A stretch of 44,994 nt of DNA from an uncultured Pelagibacteraceae bacterium. GTDB taxonomy: Bacteria; Pseudomonadota; Alphaproteobacteria; Pelagibacterales; Pelagibacteraceae. This document shows positions 1 through 9,812 of this stretch, piece by piece (position 1 is the stretch's first letter; every line of letters starts with the position of its first letter). The DNA lies in contig CACOMK010000006.1 of NCBI GenBank assembly GCA_902628305.1, positions 1-44,994 of the forward strand, given 5' to 3'. Position numbers and translations under genes: made by a program. Under the pieces are notes generated by a model. That model saw only the letters and a program-made list of their open reading frames with translations. It did not search any database and was not told where the DNA came from.

Positions 1-1
1 T

Positions 2-106
2 CCAGAAGCAGAAGCAGCTCCAGCAGCAGAAGCAGCTCCAGCAGCAGAAGCTCCTAAGGAAGAAGCTCCAAAAGCAGAAGCAGCTCCGGCGGAGGAAAAA
101 AAATAA
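2..106 (+). CDS. C-terminal tail of an upstream protein, probably ribosomal S16 or RimM (partial)
   Basis: The window opens inside a coding region whose last 34 codons are almost only Ala, Pro, Glu and Lys and which stops with TAA 14 bases before trmD. The usual order in proteobacteria is rpsP-rimM-trmD-rplS, so this should be the end of RimM or, if rimM is absent here, of 30S protein S16. Alphaproteobacterial S16 proteins often carry Ala/Glu/Lys-rich extensions, and the L19 gene just downstream ends in a very similar tail, which favours S16. No conserved domain is visible in the part present, so the identity rests on position only. Confidence 0.5.
   Translation, partial: PEAEAAPAAEAAPAAEAPKEEAPKAEAAPAEEKK
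8..54 (+). repeat. 18-base tandem repeat encoding the Ala/Pro/Glu tail
   Basis: An 18-base unit (gcagaagcagctccagca) occurs perfectly twice at 8-25 and 26-43, followed by a partial third copy to about 54. It is in frame and encodes a six-residue Ala/Pro/Glu repeat, so tail length can change by slippage or unequal exchange without a frameshift. Confidence 0.8.
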
Positions 107-120
107 TTTAAAGTTTATTT

Positions 121-807
121 ATGTGGCAAGCTCAAGTGTTTACACTTTATCCAGAAGTTTTTCCTGGTCCTTTATCTAAAGGGCTTTACGGAAAAGCTAT
201 ATCAAATAATTTATGGAAACTAAAAGTTGTAAACATAAGAGATGCAGCTGATGACAAACATAAAACAGTAGATGATACACCTTATGGAGGTGGCTCTGGG
301 ATGTTGTTAAAAGCTGATGTTCTTGCAAAGTCCTTAGATGAAAATAAAAATGAGAATGAGAGAGTCTTATACTTGTCACCAAAAGGAAAAAAGTTTGATC
401 AAAATTTGGCAAAAGAGCTAGCTAATGAAAAATCATTGTCAATAATTTGTGGTCATTTCGAAGGTGTAGATGAGAGAATACTTTCAACAAGAAAGATTGA
501 GGAGGTTAGTATTGGAGATTATATTTTGTCAGGCGGTGAGTCGGCAGCGTATGTAGTGATAGATAGCATTTTAAGATTACTGCCAGGTGTATTAGGAAAT
601 GAAAACTCTAAACTAGATGAAACCTTTGAAAATGGTCTTCTAGAGTACCCTCAATATACAAAACCTCAAATTTGGGAGGAAAAAGCCGTACCAGACGTAC
701 TATTATCAGGGGATCATAATAAAATTAAACACTGGCGTTTATCTCAATCTGAGGCTATAACACGCGACCGAAGACCAGATTTATGGGAAAAATATAAGAA
801 ATACTAA
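121..807 (+). CDS. trmD: tRNA (guanine-N1)-methyltransferase TrmD
   Basis: TrmD methylates N1 of guanosine 37 next to the anticodon, using S-adenosylmethionine, and so prevents +1 frameshifting. The 228-residue protein has the family's normal length and a clear SPOUT (trefoil-knot) signature: [10 protein letters not shown] around residues 85-94, [10 protein letters not shown] at 111-120 and [11 protein letters not shown] at 130-140, which form the cofactor knot. The ATG at 121 lies 14 bases after the preceding stop. The gene sits between the ribosomal-protein-like tail and rplS, the conserved translation operon order of proteobacteria, so cotranscription with both is likely. Nothing unusual is seen. 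Confidence 0.97.
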   Translation: MWQAQVFTLYPEVFPGPLSKGLYGKAISNNLWKLKVVNIRDAADDKHKTVDDTPYGGGSGMLLKADVLAKSLDENKNENERVLYLSPKGKKFDQNLAKELANEKSLSIICGHFEGVDERILSTRKIEEVSIGDYILSGGESAAYVVIDSILRLLPGVLGNENSKLDETFENGLLEYPQYTKPQIWEEKAVPDVLLSGDHNKIKHWRLSQSEAITRDRRPDLWEKYKKY

Positions 808-823
808 CTTGATACACATTAAC

Positions 824-1378
824 ATGAAAACAATTGAAGAAATAAATCAGCACAACGTTAAGAAAATACTTTCAGAGAAAAAAATTCCTGAATTTTATCC
901 TGGAGATGTTGTTAAAGTTGGTGTGAGAATTACTGAGGGTAAAAAAGAAAGAATTCAGTATTTTGAAGGTGTTTGTATTGCAAAAAAGAGCAGGGATTTA
1001 AATTCATCTTTTACTGTTAGAAAAATCTCTTTTGGGGAAGGTGTTGAGAGAACTTTTCCTTTATTTGGAACATTAATTGATTCAATAAAAGTTATCAGAT
1101 CTGGTAAAGTAAGAAGAGCCAAACTTTATTATTTAAGGGATAGAACAGGTAAATCAGCAAGGATCGCTGAGAAAATTAGAAAAAAAATTGGTATTGATAT
1201 TGATGTAAAACCAGAAACGGTTACTGAGGAAAATGTAGCTCCAGTAGCAGAAGCTCCAAAAGAGGAATTAACACCAGCTGGAGAAGTTCCTAAGGCAGAC
1301 GCAGCACCAGCAGCAGAGGCTACTAAAGAAGAAGCTCCTAAAGTAGAAAAGTCAGAGGGTGCTTCAGAGAAAAAATAA
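824..1378 (+). CDS. rplS: 50S ribosomal protein L19 with long acidic Ala/Pro/Lys tail
   Basis: L19 lies at the 30S-50S interface. The first ~115 residues are a normal L19 (for example [22 protein letters not shown] and the [17 protein letters not shown] end, both shortened here), and about 65 further residues are a low-complexity Ala/Pro/Glu/Lys/Val tail not needed for the fold. Total length is 184 residues against about 115 in E. coli. I chose the ATG at 824, which starts [12 protein letters not shown], over an in-frame TTG at 809 that adds five non-conserved residues. The tail resembles that ending the protein at the window start. leuC begins 10 bases downstream. Confidence 0.95.
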   Translation: MKTIEEINQHNVKKILSEKKIPEFYPGDVVKVGVRITEGKKERIQYFEGVCIAKKSRDLNSSFTVRKISFGEGVERTFPLFGTLIDSIKVIRSGKVRRAKLYYLRDRTGKSARIAEKIRKKIGIDIDVKPETVTEENVAPVAEAPKEELTPAGEVPKADAAPAAEATKEEAPKVEKSEGASEKK

Positions 1379-1388
1379 TATTTTTTCA

Positions 1389-2792
1389 ATGGCCACAACA
1401 CTTTACGATAAAATTTGGAAAGATCACCTAGTAGATCAACAAGATGATGGTACAGCATTATTGTTTGTTGATAGACACTTAGTACATGAGGTAACTAGTC
1501 CACAAGCTTTTGAAGGTTTAAGAAATTCAAATAGAAAAGTTAGGCATCCTAATTTGACTTTAGCTGTTGCTGATCACAATGTTCCAACTACAGATAGAAC
1601 AAAAGGAATTGCTGATACTGACTCAAAAATACAGGTAGAAACTTTAGAAGCGAATTGTAAAGAGTTCGGAGTACAACTTTTTAGTATGAATGACAAAAGG
1701 CAAGGTATTGTTCATGTAACAGGTCCAGAACAAGGTTTCACGCAACCAGGTACAGTTATTGTTTGTGGAGATAGTCATACCGCTACACATGGTGCCTTTG
1801 GAGCGTTAGCTTTTGGAATAGGAACTTCAGAAGTTGAGCATGTATTGGCTACACAAACATTAGTTCAGAAAAAAGCTAAAAATTTTAGAATTAATGTAAA
1901 TGGAAAATTACCTTTGGGTGTAACTTCAAAAGATGTCATTCTTCAAATTATTGGTAAAATAGGAACAGCAGGTGGCACAGGATGTGTGTTGGAATATGCT
2001 GGAGATCTAATAGAGTCTTTAAGTGTAGAACAACGTATGACTATTTGCAATATGACAATAGAAGGTGGTGCAAGAGCTGGATTGATTGCACCTGATGAAA
2101 AAATATTTCAGTATCTAAAAGACAGACCTATGTCTCCTAAGGGTGAAAATTGGCATAAAGCCATAGACTATTGGAGTAGTTTAAAAACTGATACTAGCGC
2201 AAGTTTTGATAAAGAGATGAGTTTACAAGCTGATGAAATTGTACCAATGATTACTTGGGGAACATCACCACAAGACGTAATAACTATTGATGGAAATATT
2301 CCAAATCCAAAAAACGAAAAAGATGAAGACAAAAAAAATTCTTTAGAAAGAGCATTAGATTATATGGGTTTAAAACCAGATATGGCAGCTACGGATATTA
2401 AGATTGATAAGGTCTTTATTGGCAGTTGTACAAATGGCAGAATTGAGGATTTAAGAGAAGCAGCTCAAATATTAAAAGATAAAAAAATAGCTTCACATGT
2501 TCATGCAATGGTTGTTCCAGGGTCAGGATTAGTTAAAGAACAGGCAGAGCAAGAGGGATTAGATAAAATCTTTGTAAATTCAGGGTTTGAGTGGAGAGAG
2601 CCTGGATGCTCAATGTGCTTAGCAATGAATGCAGATAAATTAAAACCAGAAGAGAGATGTGCCTCTACATCTAATAGAAATTTTGAAGGTAGACAAGGTA
2701 GAGGGGGAAGAACACATTTGGTTAGCCCAGGTATGGCAGCAGCAGCAGCTATTTCTGGAAATCTAGACGATGTAAGAAAATACCAAAATTAA
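1389..2792 (+). CDS. leuC: 3-isopropylmalate dehydratase large subunit
   Basis: With LeuD this enzyme isomerises 2-isopropylmalate to 3-isopropylmalate in leucine synthesis. It belongs to the aconitase family; the [4Fe-4S] cluster ligands are visible as Cys347 (in GSCTNGR) and Cys407/Cys410 (in PGCSMC). Length is 467 residues, matching the family. An upstream in-frame TTG would extend it by ten residues into the rplS end, but the ATG at 1389 gives [10 protein letters not shown], the conserved beginning. It is followed with no gap by leuD, and leuB comes next, so leuCDB forms one unit. Local duplications of Ala codons near the C-terminus are normal for the family. Confidence 0.97.
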   Translation: MATTLYDKIWKDHLVDQQDDGTALLFVDRHLVHEVTSPQAFEGLRNSNRKVRHPNLTLAVADHNVPTTDRTKGIADTDSKIQVETLEANCKEFGVQLFSMNDKRQGIVHVTGPEQGFTQPGTVIVCGDSHTATHGAFGALAFGIGTSEVEHVLATQTLVQKKAKNFRINVNGKLPLGVTSKDVILQIIGKIGTAGGTGCVLEYAGDLIESLSVEQRMTICNMTIEGGARAGLIAPDEKIFQYLKDRPMSPKGENWHKAIDYWSSLKTDTSASFDKEMSLQADEIVPMITWGTSPQDVITIDGNIPNPKNEKDEDKKNSLERALDYMGLKPDMAATDIKIDKVFIGSCTNGRIEDLREAAQILKDKKIASHVHAMVVPGSGLVKEQAEQEGLDKIFVNSGFEWREPGCSMCLAMNADKLKPEERCASTSNRNFEGRQGRGGRTHLVSPGMAAAAAISGNLDDVRKYQN

Positions 2793-3398
2793 ATGAGAAA
2801 ATTTAATACACTAAAAAGTATTCCTGCATATTTACCTATTGTGAATATTGACACTGATATGATTATTCCAAAACAATTTTTAAAAACAATTAAAAGAACC
2901 GGCCTTGGAAAAAATTTATTTTTTGAAATGAGATATGATGAAAATGGAAATAAAATTAATGACTTTGTTTTAAATAAAGATCCATATAATAGTTCTAAAA
3001 TTTTAATTGCAGGTAACAACTTTGGCTGCGGCTCCTCTAGAGAGCATGCACCATGGGCTTTGCTAGATTTTGGCATCACATGTGTGATTAGTTCCAGTTA
3101 TGCAGATATTTTCTATAATAATTGTTTCAAAAATGGAATATTACCAATAATTCTCGAAGATGAAAAAATAAAAGAATTATCTGAATATGCTAAAAGGAAA
3201 GAAGAAATTTCAATAAATTTGAGTGAAGAAAAAATTTTATATGGAAATAATGAAATTAATTTTAATATAGATCCTTTTAAAAAAAAATGTTTACTAGAAG
3301 GTTTAGATGATATTGCGTTGTCATTAAAAAAATCTGAAAAAATAGAACAATTTGAAAATAAATTAAAAGATCATAAACCATGGATAATGAATGATTAA
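2793..3398 (+). CDS. leuD: 3-isopropylmalate dehydratase small subunit
   Basis: LeuD is the swivel-domain partner of LeuC. The 201-residue protein has the typical opening ([17 protein letters not shown], about residues 10-26) and the substrate loop [15 protein letters not shown] near residues 75-89. The ATG follows the leuC stop codon directly, and the gene end overlaps leuB by 8 bases, both signs of translational coupling. Length is normal. Confidence 0.97.
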   Translation: MRKFNTLKSIPAYLPIVNIDTDMIIPKQFLKTIKRTGLGKNLFFEMRYDENGNKINDFVLNKDPYNSSKILIAGNNFGCGSSREHAPWALLDFGITCVISSSYADIFYNNCFKNGILPIILEDEKIKELSEYAKRKEEISINLSEEKILYGNNEINFNIDPFKKKCLLEGLDDIALSLKKSEKIEQFENKLKDHKPWIMND

Positions 3399-4497
3399 AG
3401 TAAAAAAAAGAAAAATACTTTTACTTCCTGGTGATGGTATTGGTCCAGAAGTAATAAGTGAAGTTAAAAAAATAATAATTTGGTTTAATGATAAAAAATC
3501 TTTAGATTTTGAGATTGATCAAGAACTTATAGGTGGATGTTCTTATGATAAGCATGGTACTCCAATTACTGATGAAGTTTTTTACAAAGCTTTAGAGAGT
3601 GAAGTTATCATGTTAGGAGCAGTTGGTGGTCCTACTTGGGATAGTTTAGAATTTTCAAAAAAACCTGAAAGAGCACTATTAAAGCTTAGAAAAGAATTAA
3701 AATTATTTGCAAATTTAAGACCTGCTATTTGTTTTGAGCAATTGGTTGATGCTTCAACTTTAAAGCCAGAAATAGTCTCTGGTTTGGACATTATGATAGT
3801 ACGAGAGCTTACTGGTGGTATATATTTTGGTGAGCCAAGAGGAATTAAGCCAATAGAAAATGGTGAAAGAAAAGGAATAAATACTCACACATATACCACA
3901 AATGAAATTAAAAGAGTGGCAAGAGTAGCTTTTGATTTAGCAAGGAAAAGATCTAATAAAGTTACATCAAGCGAAAAATCAAATGTGATGGAGGCTGGTC
4001 AGTTATGGAAAGAAGAGGTTCAGGAATTACATAATAAAGAATATAAAGATGTAGAACTGAGTCATATGCTGGCAGACAATTGTGCTATGCAGCTTTTAAG
4101 AAACCCAAAACAATTTGATGTAATTGTAACTGATAATTTATTTGGAGATATGTTATCTGACCAAGCTTCTATGTTAACTGGATCTCTAGGCCTTCTGCCT
4201 TCTGCATCTTTAGGTGCAAAAAATAAAAATGGTGAGATGAGAGCAATGTATGAGCCTATTCATGGATCTGCTCCTGACATTGCGGGAAAAGGTATTGCAA
4301 ATCCGATCGCTTCAATTTTAAGCTTTGCAATGGCATTAAGATATTCACTAGATCTTGATAAAGAAGCAGATACTTTAGAAAAAGCAGTCCAAGACGTTCT
4401 AAACGATGGCTTAAGAACTAAAGATATAATGTCAGATAATATGAAAGAAATATCAACTTCAGCAATGGGTGATGCGATAATTTCAAAATTGCAATAA
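3391..4497 (+). CDS. leuB: 3-isopropylmalate dehydrogenase
   Basis: LeuB oxidises and decarboxylates 3-isopropylmalate to 2-oxoisocaproate using NAD+. The 368-residue protein shows the isocitrate/isopropylmalate dehydrogenase signatures: [10 protein letters not shown] near residues 11-20, [10 protein letters not shown] about 135-144, and the metal and cofactor region [15 protein letters not shown] plus [14 protein letters not shown] toward the C-terminus. It starts at ATG 3391, overlapping the end of leuD by 8 bases. leuA is not in the window. The DMSP cluster begins 26 bases downstream in the same direction. Confidence 0.97.
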   Translation: MIKVKKRKILLLPGDGIGPEVISEVKKIIIWFNDKKSLDFEIDQELIGGCSYDKHGTPITDEVFYKALESEVIMLGAVGGPTWDSLEFSKKPERALLKLRKELKLFANLRPAICFEQLVDASTLKPEIVSGLDIMIVRELTGGIYFGEPRGIKPIENGERKGINTHTYTTNEIKRVARVAFDLARKRSNKVTSSEKSNVMEAGQLWKEEVQELHNKEYKDVELSHMLADNCAMQLLRNPKQFDVIVTDNLFGDMLSDQASMLTGSLGLLPSASLGAKNKNGEMRAMYEPIHGSAPDIAGKGIANPIASILSFAMALRYSLDLDKEADTLEKAVQDVLNDGLRTKDIMSDNMKEISTSAMGDAIISKLQ

Positions 4498-4523
4498 AAA
4501 AGGAATTATTCTAAGGTCTAAAA

Positions 4524-6287
4524 ATGCCAAGTTACACTGCTCCAGTAAAAGATATGATGTTTCTCTTTGAAAAATTGAGAGATAATAAAAATTATAACGA
4601 GCTTGAGAAGTATAATGAAGTAACCCCAGACTTAGTAAAAGATATTTTAGAGGAAGCTGCTAAGATAAATCAAAATTTAATTTTACCACTTGCTAAAACA
4701 GGAGATGAAAATCCAGCTGTTTTAGAAAATGGTATTGTTAGAACTCCTCCAGGATATAAGGAAGCATACCAGAAATATATTGAAGATGGCTGGACATCTT
4801 TGTCTTGTGATCCTAAATATGGTGGTCAAGGAATGCCAAAGACTGTAAGCGCATTCTTTGATGAAATGTTATCTTCAGCAAGTCTATCATTTAAATTATA
4901 TAGCGAATTAAGTATTGGTGCTTATAATTGTATAAATCACCATGCATCAAATGAAATAAAAGATAAATATTTACCAAAAATTGTTGAAGGTAAATGGAGT
5001 GGTACGATGTGTTTAACAGAGCCGGTTTGTGGAACAGATTTAGGTTTATTAAAAACTAAAGCGATTAAACAGTCTGATGAAACTTATAAAATTAGTGGGC
5101 AAAAAATTTTTATTACCTCAGGTGACCATGATTTAACTGAAAATATTATTCATTTAGTTTTAGCAAGATCCACTGACTCTCCTTCTGGTACCAAGGGTAT
5201 TAGTTTATTTCTAGTTCCAAAATATATTGTAAATGAAGACGGTAGTGTTGGTCCAAGAAATGGTATTTCAACTGGATCTATTGAAAGCAAAATGGGCATT
5301 AAAGGTTCAGCTACATGTGTGTTAAATTTTGATGATGCAACTGGTTATATGATTGGTACTAAAGACAAAGGTCTTAGTGCCATGTTTACTATGATGAATT
5401 TAGAAAGAATAGTTGTTGGTATTCAAGGTTTAGGAATTTCTGAAATTGCCTATCAAAACTCACTTGCTTACGCGAAAGAAAGAAAGCAAGGAAAAACAAA
5501 TAATTCTAAATCTTCGAATGGAGCAGATTTTATTATTGAACATGCAGATATTAGAAGATCTTTACTGAATATGAAATCGATAATTGAAGGTGAAAGAGCT
5601 TTATGTTTTTGGTTGTCTCAACAAACAGATGTAAGTCTTTATCATCCAGATGAAAAGATAAAACGTGATGCTTCAGATTACGTTTCATTAATGACACCTG
5701 TAGTTAAATCACTATTTACTGATTTAGCGATGGAAATTACAAGTGATGCGATGCAAATACATGGTGGATATGGTTATACGAAGGATCAAGGCATAGAACA
5801 ATTGTATCGAGATAATCGTATTACTCCTATTTATGAAGGAACAAATTCAGTGCAAGCTGCAGATTTAGTATTTAGAAAATTGTTTAATAAAAATGGTGAT
5901 ATTATTAATAAGTTTTTAGAAATGGTTAAGTCAGAATGTGAGTCTAAAAATGGAAAAGTAAAAACATTTTCCAAAGAATTAAATTATTATCTAGATATCT
6001 TGTCTAAGTTTACAGACTGGATAGGAGATAAAAATAAAATTGAAAAAGATGACGTGAGTGCTGCAGCAAATGACTATTTAAAAAGTTTAGGATACATCTC
6101 AATTGCTTACGCCTGGATTAAAATTTTGGATGTAAGTTTCAATGATTTTGATACAAATGAGGAGTTTTATAGTGATAAGATAAATACCGCCAAATTTTAT
6201 TTTGATAAAGTTCTACCTCGAGCTGAGTATCATTACAAATCTGCAATTTCCGGAAGTTCAAACATTATGAATTTTAAATTTAACTAG
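4524..6287 (+). CDS. dmdC: 3-methylmercaptopropionyl-CoA dehydrogenase (acyl-CoA dehydrogenase family)
   Basis: The protein is a 587-residue FAD-dependent acyl-CoA dehydrogenase with an added C-terminal domain, the architecture and length of DmdC. DmdC oxidises methylmercaptopropionyl-CoA to methylthioacryloyl-CoA. Visible motifs are CLTEPVCGTDLG near residues 166-177 (FAD/substrate loop), the helix IHGGYGYTKDQGIEQLYRD, and the catalytic base Glu438 in IYEGTNSVQA. General acyl-CoA dehydrogenases of fatty acid oxidation look alike, so the specific call depends on position two genes before a clear dmdA and next to dmdB. The ATG at 4524 has an AAGG-type ribosome site about 10 bases before it. 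Electron-transferring flavoprotein genes are not in the window. Confidence 0.85.
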   Translation: MPSYTAPVKDMMFLFEKLRDNKNYNELEKYNEVTPDLVKDILEEAAKINQNLILPLAKTGDENPAVLENGIVRTPPGYKEAYQKYIEDGWTSLSCDPKYGGQGMPKTVSAFFDEMLSSASLSFKLYSELSIGAYNCINHHASNEIKDKYLPKIVEGKWSGTMCLTEPVCGTDLGLLKTKAIKQSDETYKISGQKIFITSGDHDLTENIIHLVLARSTDSPSGTKGISLFLVPKYIVNEDGSVGPRNGISTGSIESKMGIKGSATCVLNFDDATGYMIGTKDKGLSAMFTMMNLERIVVGIQGLGISEIAYQNSLAYAKERKQGKTNNSKSSNGADFIIEHADIRRSLLNMKSIIEGERALCFWLSQQTDVSLYHPDEKIKRDASDYVSLMTPVVKSLFTDLAMEITSDAMQIHGGYGYTKDQGIEQLYRDNRITPIYEGTNSVQAADLVFRKLFNKNGDIINKFLEMVKSECESKNGKVKTFSKELNYYLDILSKFTDWIGDKNKIEKDDVSAAANDYLKSLGYISIAYAWIKILDVSFNDFDTNEEFYSDKINTAKFYFDKVLPRAEYHYKSAISGSSNIMNFKFN

Positions 6288-6289
6288 GA

Positions 6290-7906
6290 ATGAGCCATTA
6301 CGATACAAATTTAGATAAAAATAAAGCTAATCACGTACCACTAACTCCGCTAACATTTTTAAAAAGAGCAAAAGAAATTTATCCAAATTATGAAGCTTTA
6401 ATCTATGAGGATAGAAAATATACTTGGAAAGAAGTTTATAAAAGAGTTGTAAAATTTGCTAGCGCATTATCAAAAATAGGTATTAAAAAAGGTGATACAG
6501 TTTCATTCTTAGCATTTAATACACCAGAAATTTTTGAAGCACATTACTCAGTACCAATGACGGGTGCAGTTATCAATACTATAAATATAAGATTAGATGC
6601 TAAAACAATTTCTTATATTTTGGATCATAGTGAAGCAAAGGTGCTTGTAGTAGATAGACAATTACATGGAGAAGTAAAAAAAGCGTTAAAATCTCTAAAC
6701 AAGAAAATTACTATAATTGACATTAATGACGAATATGCTGATCAGTCTAAATTAGAAAAAATTGGAGACTTAGAATATGAAAGTTTTTTAAATACAGGCG
6801 ACGAAAATTTTCAATGGGAAATGCCAGAGGATGAGTGGCAAGCAATATCATTGAGCTATACGTCAGGAACTACAGGAAATCCAAAGGGAGTGGTATATCA
6901 TCATAGAGGAGCATATTTAATGTCAACAGGAAGCTCAGTAGCCTGGAATATGCCTAACAGATTAAATTTTTTGACAGTTGTTCCAATGTTTCATTGCAAT
7001 GGCTGGTGTTATCCGTGGACAGTCCCGATGCTAAATGGTCGAACAATTTGTTTAAGAAACATAGATATTAAAAAAATTTTTGAACTAATTGATAAATATC
7101 AAGTTACGCACTTTGGTGGTGCACCAATAGTGTTAAATATGATTACTGGAGCACCCGAGAGTGATCAAAAAAAATTAAAACAAAAAGTTTATGTATTAAC
7201 TGCTGGAGCTCCACCACCAAGTATAATTTTTAAGAAAATGAAAGCTCTTGGTTTTGAGGTAATGCATGTATACGGTTTAACTGAAACTTACGGACATGTT
7301 ACTCAGTGTGCTTGGAATGATGATTGGAATGATTTTGATGAGGAAAAACAAAATGAGATTAAAGCAAGACAAGGTGTTAAATATCCAAACACTGAAGGTG
7401 TAACTATTTTAGATCCCGAAACAATGAAGGAGGTGCCTAGAGACGGAAAGACAATTGGTGAAATTATGATTAGAGGAAATGTGGTAATGAAAGGTTACTT
7501 TAAAGATAAAGATGCCACTGATAAAGCTATGAAAGATGGATGGTTTCATAGCGGTGATTTAGCCGTGATGCATCCTGATGGATATATAAAAATACAAGAT
7601 AGATCAAAAGATATAATTATTTCTGGAGGAGAAAATATTTCTTCAATTGAAATTGAGAATACACTTTCTAAACATCCATCTGTTTCTATTGCTGCAGTTG
7701 TTGCAAAACCTGATGAAAAATGGGGAGAAGTACCTTGTGCATTTATTGAAGCTGTCAAGGATAAACCAGTTAGCGAAAAAGAATTAATTGATTTTTGTAA
7801 AGAGACATTGGCAGGATTTAAAGTTCCAAAAAAAGTTATTTTTTGTGAGTTGCCAAAAACTTCTACGGGAAAAATACAAAAATTTGAATTAAGAAAACAA
7901 GTTTAG
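6290..7906 (+). CDS. dmdB: 3-methylmercaptopropionate-CoA ligase
   Basis: DmdB activates methylmercaptopropionate with ATP and CoA after DmdA has demethylated DMSP. This 538-residue protein is an ANL-superfamily acyl-CoA synthetase: the phosphate loop SYTSGTTGNPKGV lies at about residues 188-200, YGLTETYG near 327-334, the HSGDLAV hinge aspartate near 420, and the catalytic lysine Lys528 in TSTGKIQK at the C-terminus. It starts 2 bases after the dmdC stop and is followed at once by the hydrolase and dmdA. Medium-chain and aromatic acyl-CoA ligases share these motifs, so the substrate is inferred from the neighbours. Confidence 0.87.
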   Translation: MSHYDTNLDKNKANHVPLTPLTFLKRAKEIYPNYEALIYEDRKYTWKEVYKRVVKFASALSKIGIKKGDTVSFLAFNTPEIFEAHYSVPMTGAVINTINIRLDAKTISYILDHSEAKVLVVDRQLHGEVKKALKSLNKKITIIDINDEYADQSKLEKIGDLEYESFLNTGDENFQWEMPEDEWQAISLSYTSGTTGNPKGVVYHHRGAYLMSTGSSVAWNMPNRLNFLTVVPMFHCNGWCYPWTVPMLNGRTICLRNIDIKKIFELIDKYQVTHFGGAPIVLNMITGAPESDQKKLKQKVYVLTAGAPPPSIIFKKMKALGFEVMHVYGLTETYGHVTQCAWNDDWNDFDEEKQNEIKARQGVKYPNTEGVTILDPETMKEVPRDGKTIGEIMIRGNVVMKGYFKDKDATDKAMKDGWFHSGDLAVMHPDGYIKIQDRSKDIIISGGENISSIEIENTLSKHPSVSIAAVVAKPDEKWGEVPCAFIEAVKDKPVSEKELIDFCKETLAGFKVPKKVIFCELPKTSTGKIQKFELRKQV

Positions 7907-7912
7907 GTAATT

Positions 7913-8686
7913 TTGATTTTTCAGATTGAAAATAAAAACATCCATGTTTCTGACGCTGGACAGGGAATAGATCTAAGTAAAGAGACTATAGTATTTCTTC
8001 ATGGTAGTGGTCTTTCTCATATAGTATGGTCTTTAACGGAACAATTTTTTTCTAATAAAAATTTTAATGTTTTATCTATAGATTTACCAGGCCATGGAAA
8101 TTCAGATGGTCCTTGTCTTGACACAATTGAAAAAATTGCTGATTGGTTAGAACAAGTATTTATTTCATTAAATTTAGAAAAGTTGACTTTAGTTGGACAT
8201 TCTCAAGGATGCTTGGAGATACTTGAGTATGCATCAAAATATAAAAATAGATTGCAAAAAATAGTGTTTATTGGTGGTTCAAATAAAATGCCAGTTCATT
8301 CAGACTTAATTGATTTGGCAAAAAATGGAGATTCTGACGCAGTTAAATTAATGATGAAGTGGGGATATGAAGGATCAAAAAAATTTATTGGTGGTAATCC
8401 TGTAGAAAAAATTATTCAGTCACCAAGAGATATTAGAGAAATATTGGCAGTCGACCTTGTTGCTTGCAACAATTACAAGAATGGAACTGATGCAGCAAAA
8501 TCAATAGAATGCCCATCTCTTCTTATTTTTGGATCTTTAGACAAAATGGTAAATTTAGAAGCAGGTAAAAAATTTTCTAGTTTAGTTAAAAACTCAACAA
8601 TTCATGTAATTGAAGATTGTGGTCACATGATTATGATTGAAAAAGCATTTGAAATGAGAGACAAGGTCTTTGAATTTTTAAAATAA
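7913..8686 (+). CDS. Alpha/beta hydrolase of unknown substrate inside the DMSP cluster
   Basis: A 257-residue alpha/beta-hydrolase-fold protein with all catalytic elements: oxyanion-hole HGSG at residues 30-33, nucleophile Ser97 in the elbow GHSQG, acid Asp210 in GSLDKM, and His238 in DCGHM. There is no signal peptide, so it is cytoplasmic. Translation appears to begin at a TTG at 7913, six bases after an AGG site; no suitable ATG lies nearby. Its stop overlaps the dmdA ATG by one base and dmdB ends six bases upstream, so it is locked into the operon. Esterase, thioesterase or carbon-carbon hydrolase activity is possible. The fold does not name the substrate; a role on a CoA thioester or other DMSP intermediate is inference only. 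Confidence 0.85.
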   Translation: MIFQIENKNIHVSDAGQGIDLSKETIVFLHGSGLSHIVWSLTEQFFSNKNFNVLSIDLPGHGNSDGPCLDTIEKIADWLEQVFISLNLEKLTLVGHSQGCLEILEYASKYKNRLQKIVFIGGSNKMPVHSDLIDLAKNGDSDAVKLMMKWGYEGSKKFIGGNPVEKIIQSPRDIREILAVDLVACNNYKNGTDAAKSIECPSLLIFGSLDKMVNLEAGKKFSSLVKNSTIHVIEDCGHMIMIEKAFEMRDKVFEFLK

Positions 8687-9795
8687 TGAAAACTTTTTCA
8701 ATAGCAAAATCAAGAAGACTTAGGGGTACTCCTTATACTTCAAGAATAGAAAAACAAGGTGTTACAGCTTACACTATATATAATCATATGTTGCTCCCTG
8801 CTGCATTTGGTACATTGGAGGACTCCTATCATCATCTGAAAGAGCATGTACAGGTATGGGATGTTGCTGCGGAAAGGCAGGTAGAAATTTCTGGCAAAGA
8901 TTCTGCAAAATTAGTTCAATTAATGACTTGTAGGGATTTATCAAAATCAAAAGATGGAAGATGTTATTATTGTCCAATAATTGATGATAATGGAGGTCTC
9001 ATTAATGATCCAGTAGTTTTGAGGTTAGATAAAAATAAATGGTGGGTTTCTCTTGCTGACTCAGATGTAATATTATTTGCTAAAGGATTAGCAATAGGAA
9101 ATAAATTTGATGTTAAAATTATTGAACCTGATGTCGATATAATGGCAGTACAGGGTCCAAAGTCATTTAACCTAATGGAAAAAGTTTTTGGAGATAAGAT
9201 TGTAAATTTAAAATTCTTTGGTTTTGATTATTTTGAATTTGGTGGTGATAAACATTTAATTGCAAGATCTGGATGGTCTAAACAAGGTGGTTATGAAATT
9301 TACGTTGAGCATAACGATTCAGGATTAAAATTATATGATCATCTGTTTGAAATTGGAAAAAAATTTAATATTAAACCAGGATGTCCTAATTTAATTGAAA
9401 GAATTGAAAGTGGATTACTTTCATATGGAAATGATATGGATAATGGAGATAATCCATATGAGTGTGGATTTGATAAATACATTAATATAGATAGTGATAT
9501 TGATTTTTTAGGAAAAGAAAAACTAAAACAAGTTAAATCAGATGGAATTAAAAAAAAACTAATGGGAGTAAAGTTTGATACAGATAAAATTAGTCTTACA
9601 GGTTCGTTAAATCTGACCGATCAAAGTGATAAGATAATTGGAGAATTGAGATCAGCCTGTTATTCGCCACATTTTAAAAAAGTTATTGGTATCGCTATGA
9701 TGAAAAAAGACTACTGGAATACTGATCAAAATGTAAAAGCTAAGGTAAATGGCGAAAATTGTACCGGTAAAGTTTGCGATTTACCTTTTATTTAG
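8686..9795 (+). CDS. dmdA: DMSP demethylase (tetrahydrofolate-dependent)
   Basis: DmdA moves a methyl group from dimethylsulfoniopropionate to tetrahydrofolate, giving methylmercaptopropionate and 5-methyl-THF; it commits DMSP to the demethylation route. The 369-residue protein belongs to the GcvT (glycine cleavage T) fold and matches the Pelagibacter DmdA I know from start to end: [53 protein letters not shown] and the terminal CDLPFI. Ordinary GcvT proteins lack these segments. Its ATG overlaps the preceding hydrolase stop codon by one base. The methyl product can enter one-carbon metabolism. asd follows 17 bases later in the same direction. Confidence 0.97.
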   Translation: MKTFSIAKSRRLRGTPYTSRIEKQGVTAYTIYNHMLLPAAFGTLEDSYHHLKEHVQVWDVAAERQVEISGKDSAKLVQLMTCRDLSKSKDGRCYYCPIIDDNGGLINDPVVLRLDKNKWWVSLADSDVILFAKGLAIGNKFDVKIIEPDVDIMAVQGPKSFNLMEKVFGDKIVNLKFFGFDYFEFGGDKHLIARSGWSKQGGYEIYVEHNDSGLKLYDHLFEIGKKFNIKPGCPNLIERIESGLLSYGNDMDNGDNPYECGFDKYINIDSDIDFLGKEKLKQVKSDGIKKKLMGVKFDTDKISLTGSLNLTDQSDKIIGELRSACYSPHFKKVIGIAMMKKDYWNTDQNVKAKVNGENCTGKVCDLPFI

Positions 9796-9812
9796 TATAA
9801 AAGTTCTAAAAC

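Noticed and set aside
1359..1388. N-terminal extension of leuC from a TTG
   Set aside because: The ten extra residues overlap rplS and are not conserved; the ATG at 1389 gives the normal LeuC start.
1129..1458. Antisense open frame of 109 codons over the rplS tail
   Set aside because: The low-complexity Ala/Pro/Glu tail gives an open Ser/Ala/Gly-rich frame on the other strand by chance; no start site supports it.
4489..4517. TTGCAA-N17-TAAGGT as a promoter for dmdC
   Set aside because: The -10 box is poor and the element lies in the coding end of leuB; in such AT-rich DNA similar matches occur often.
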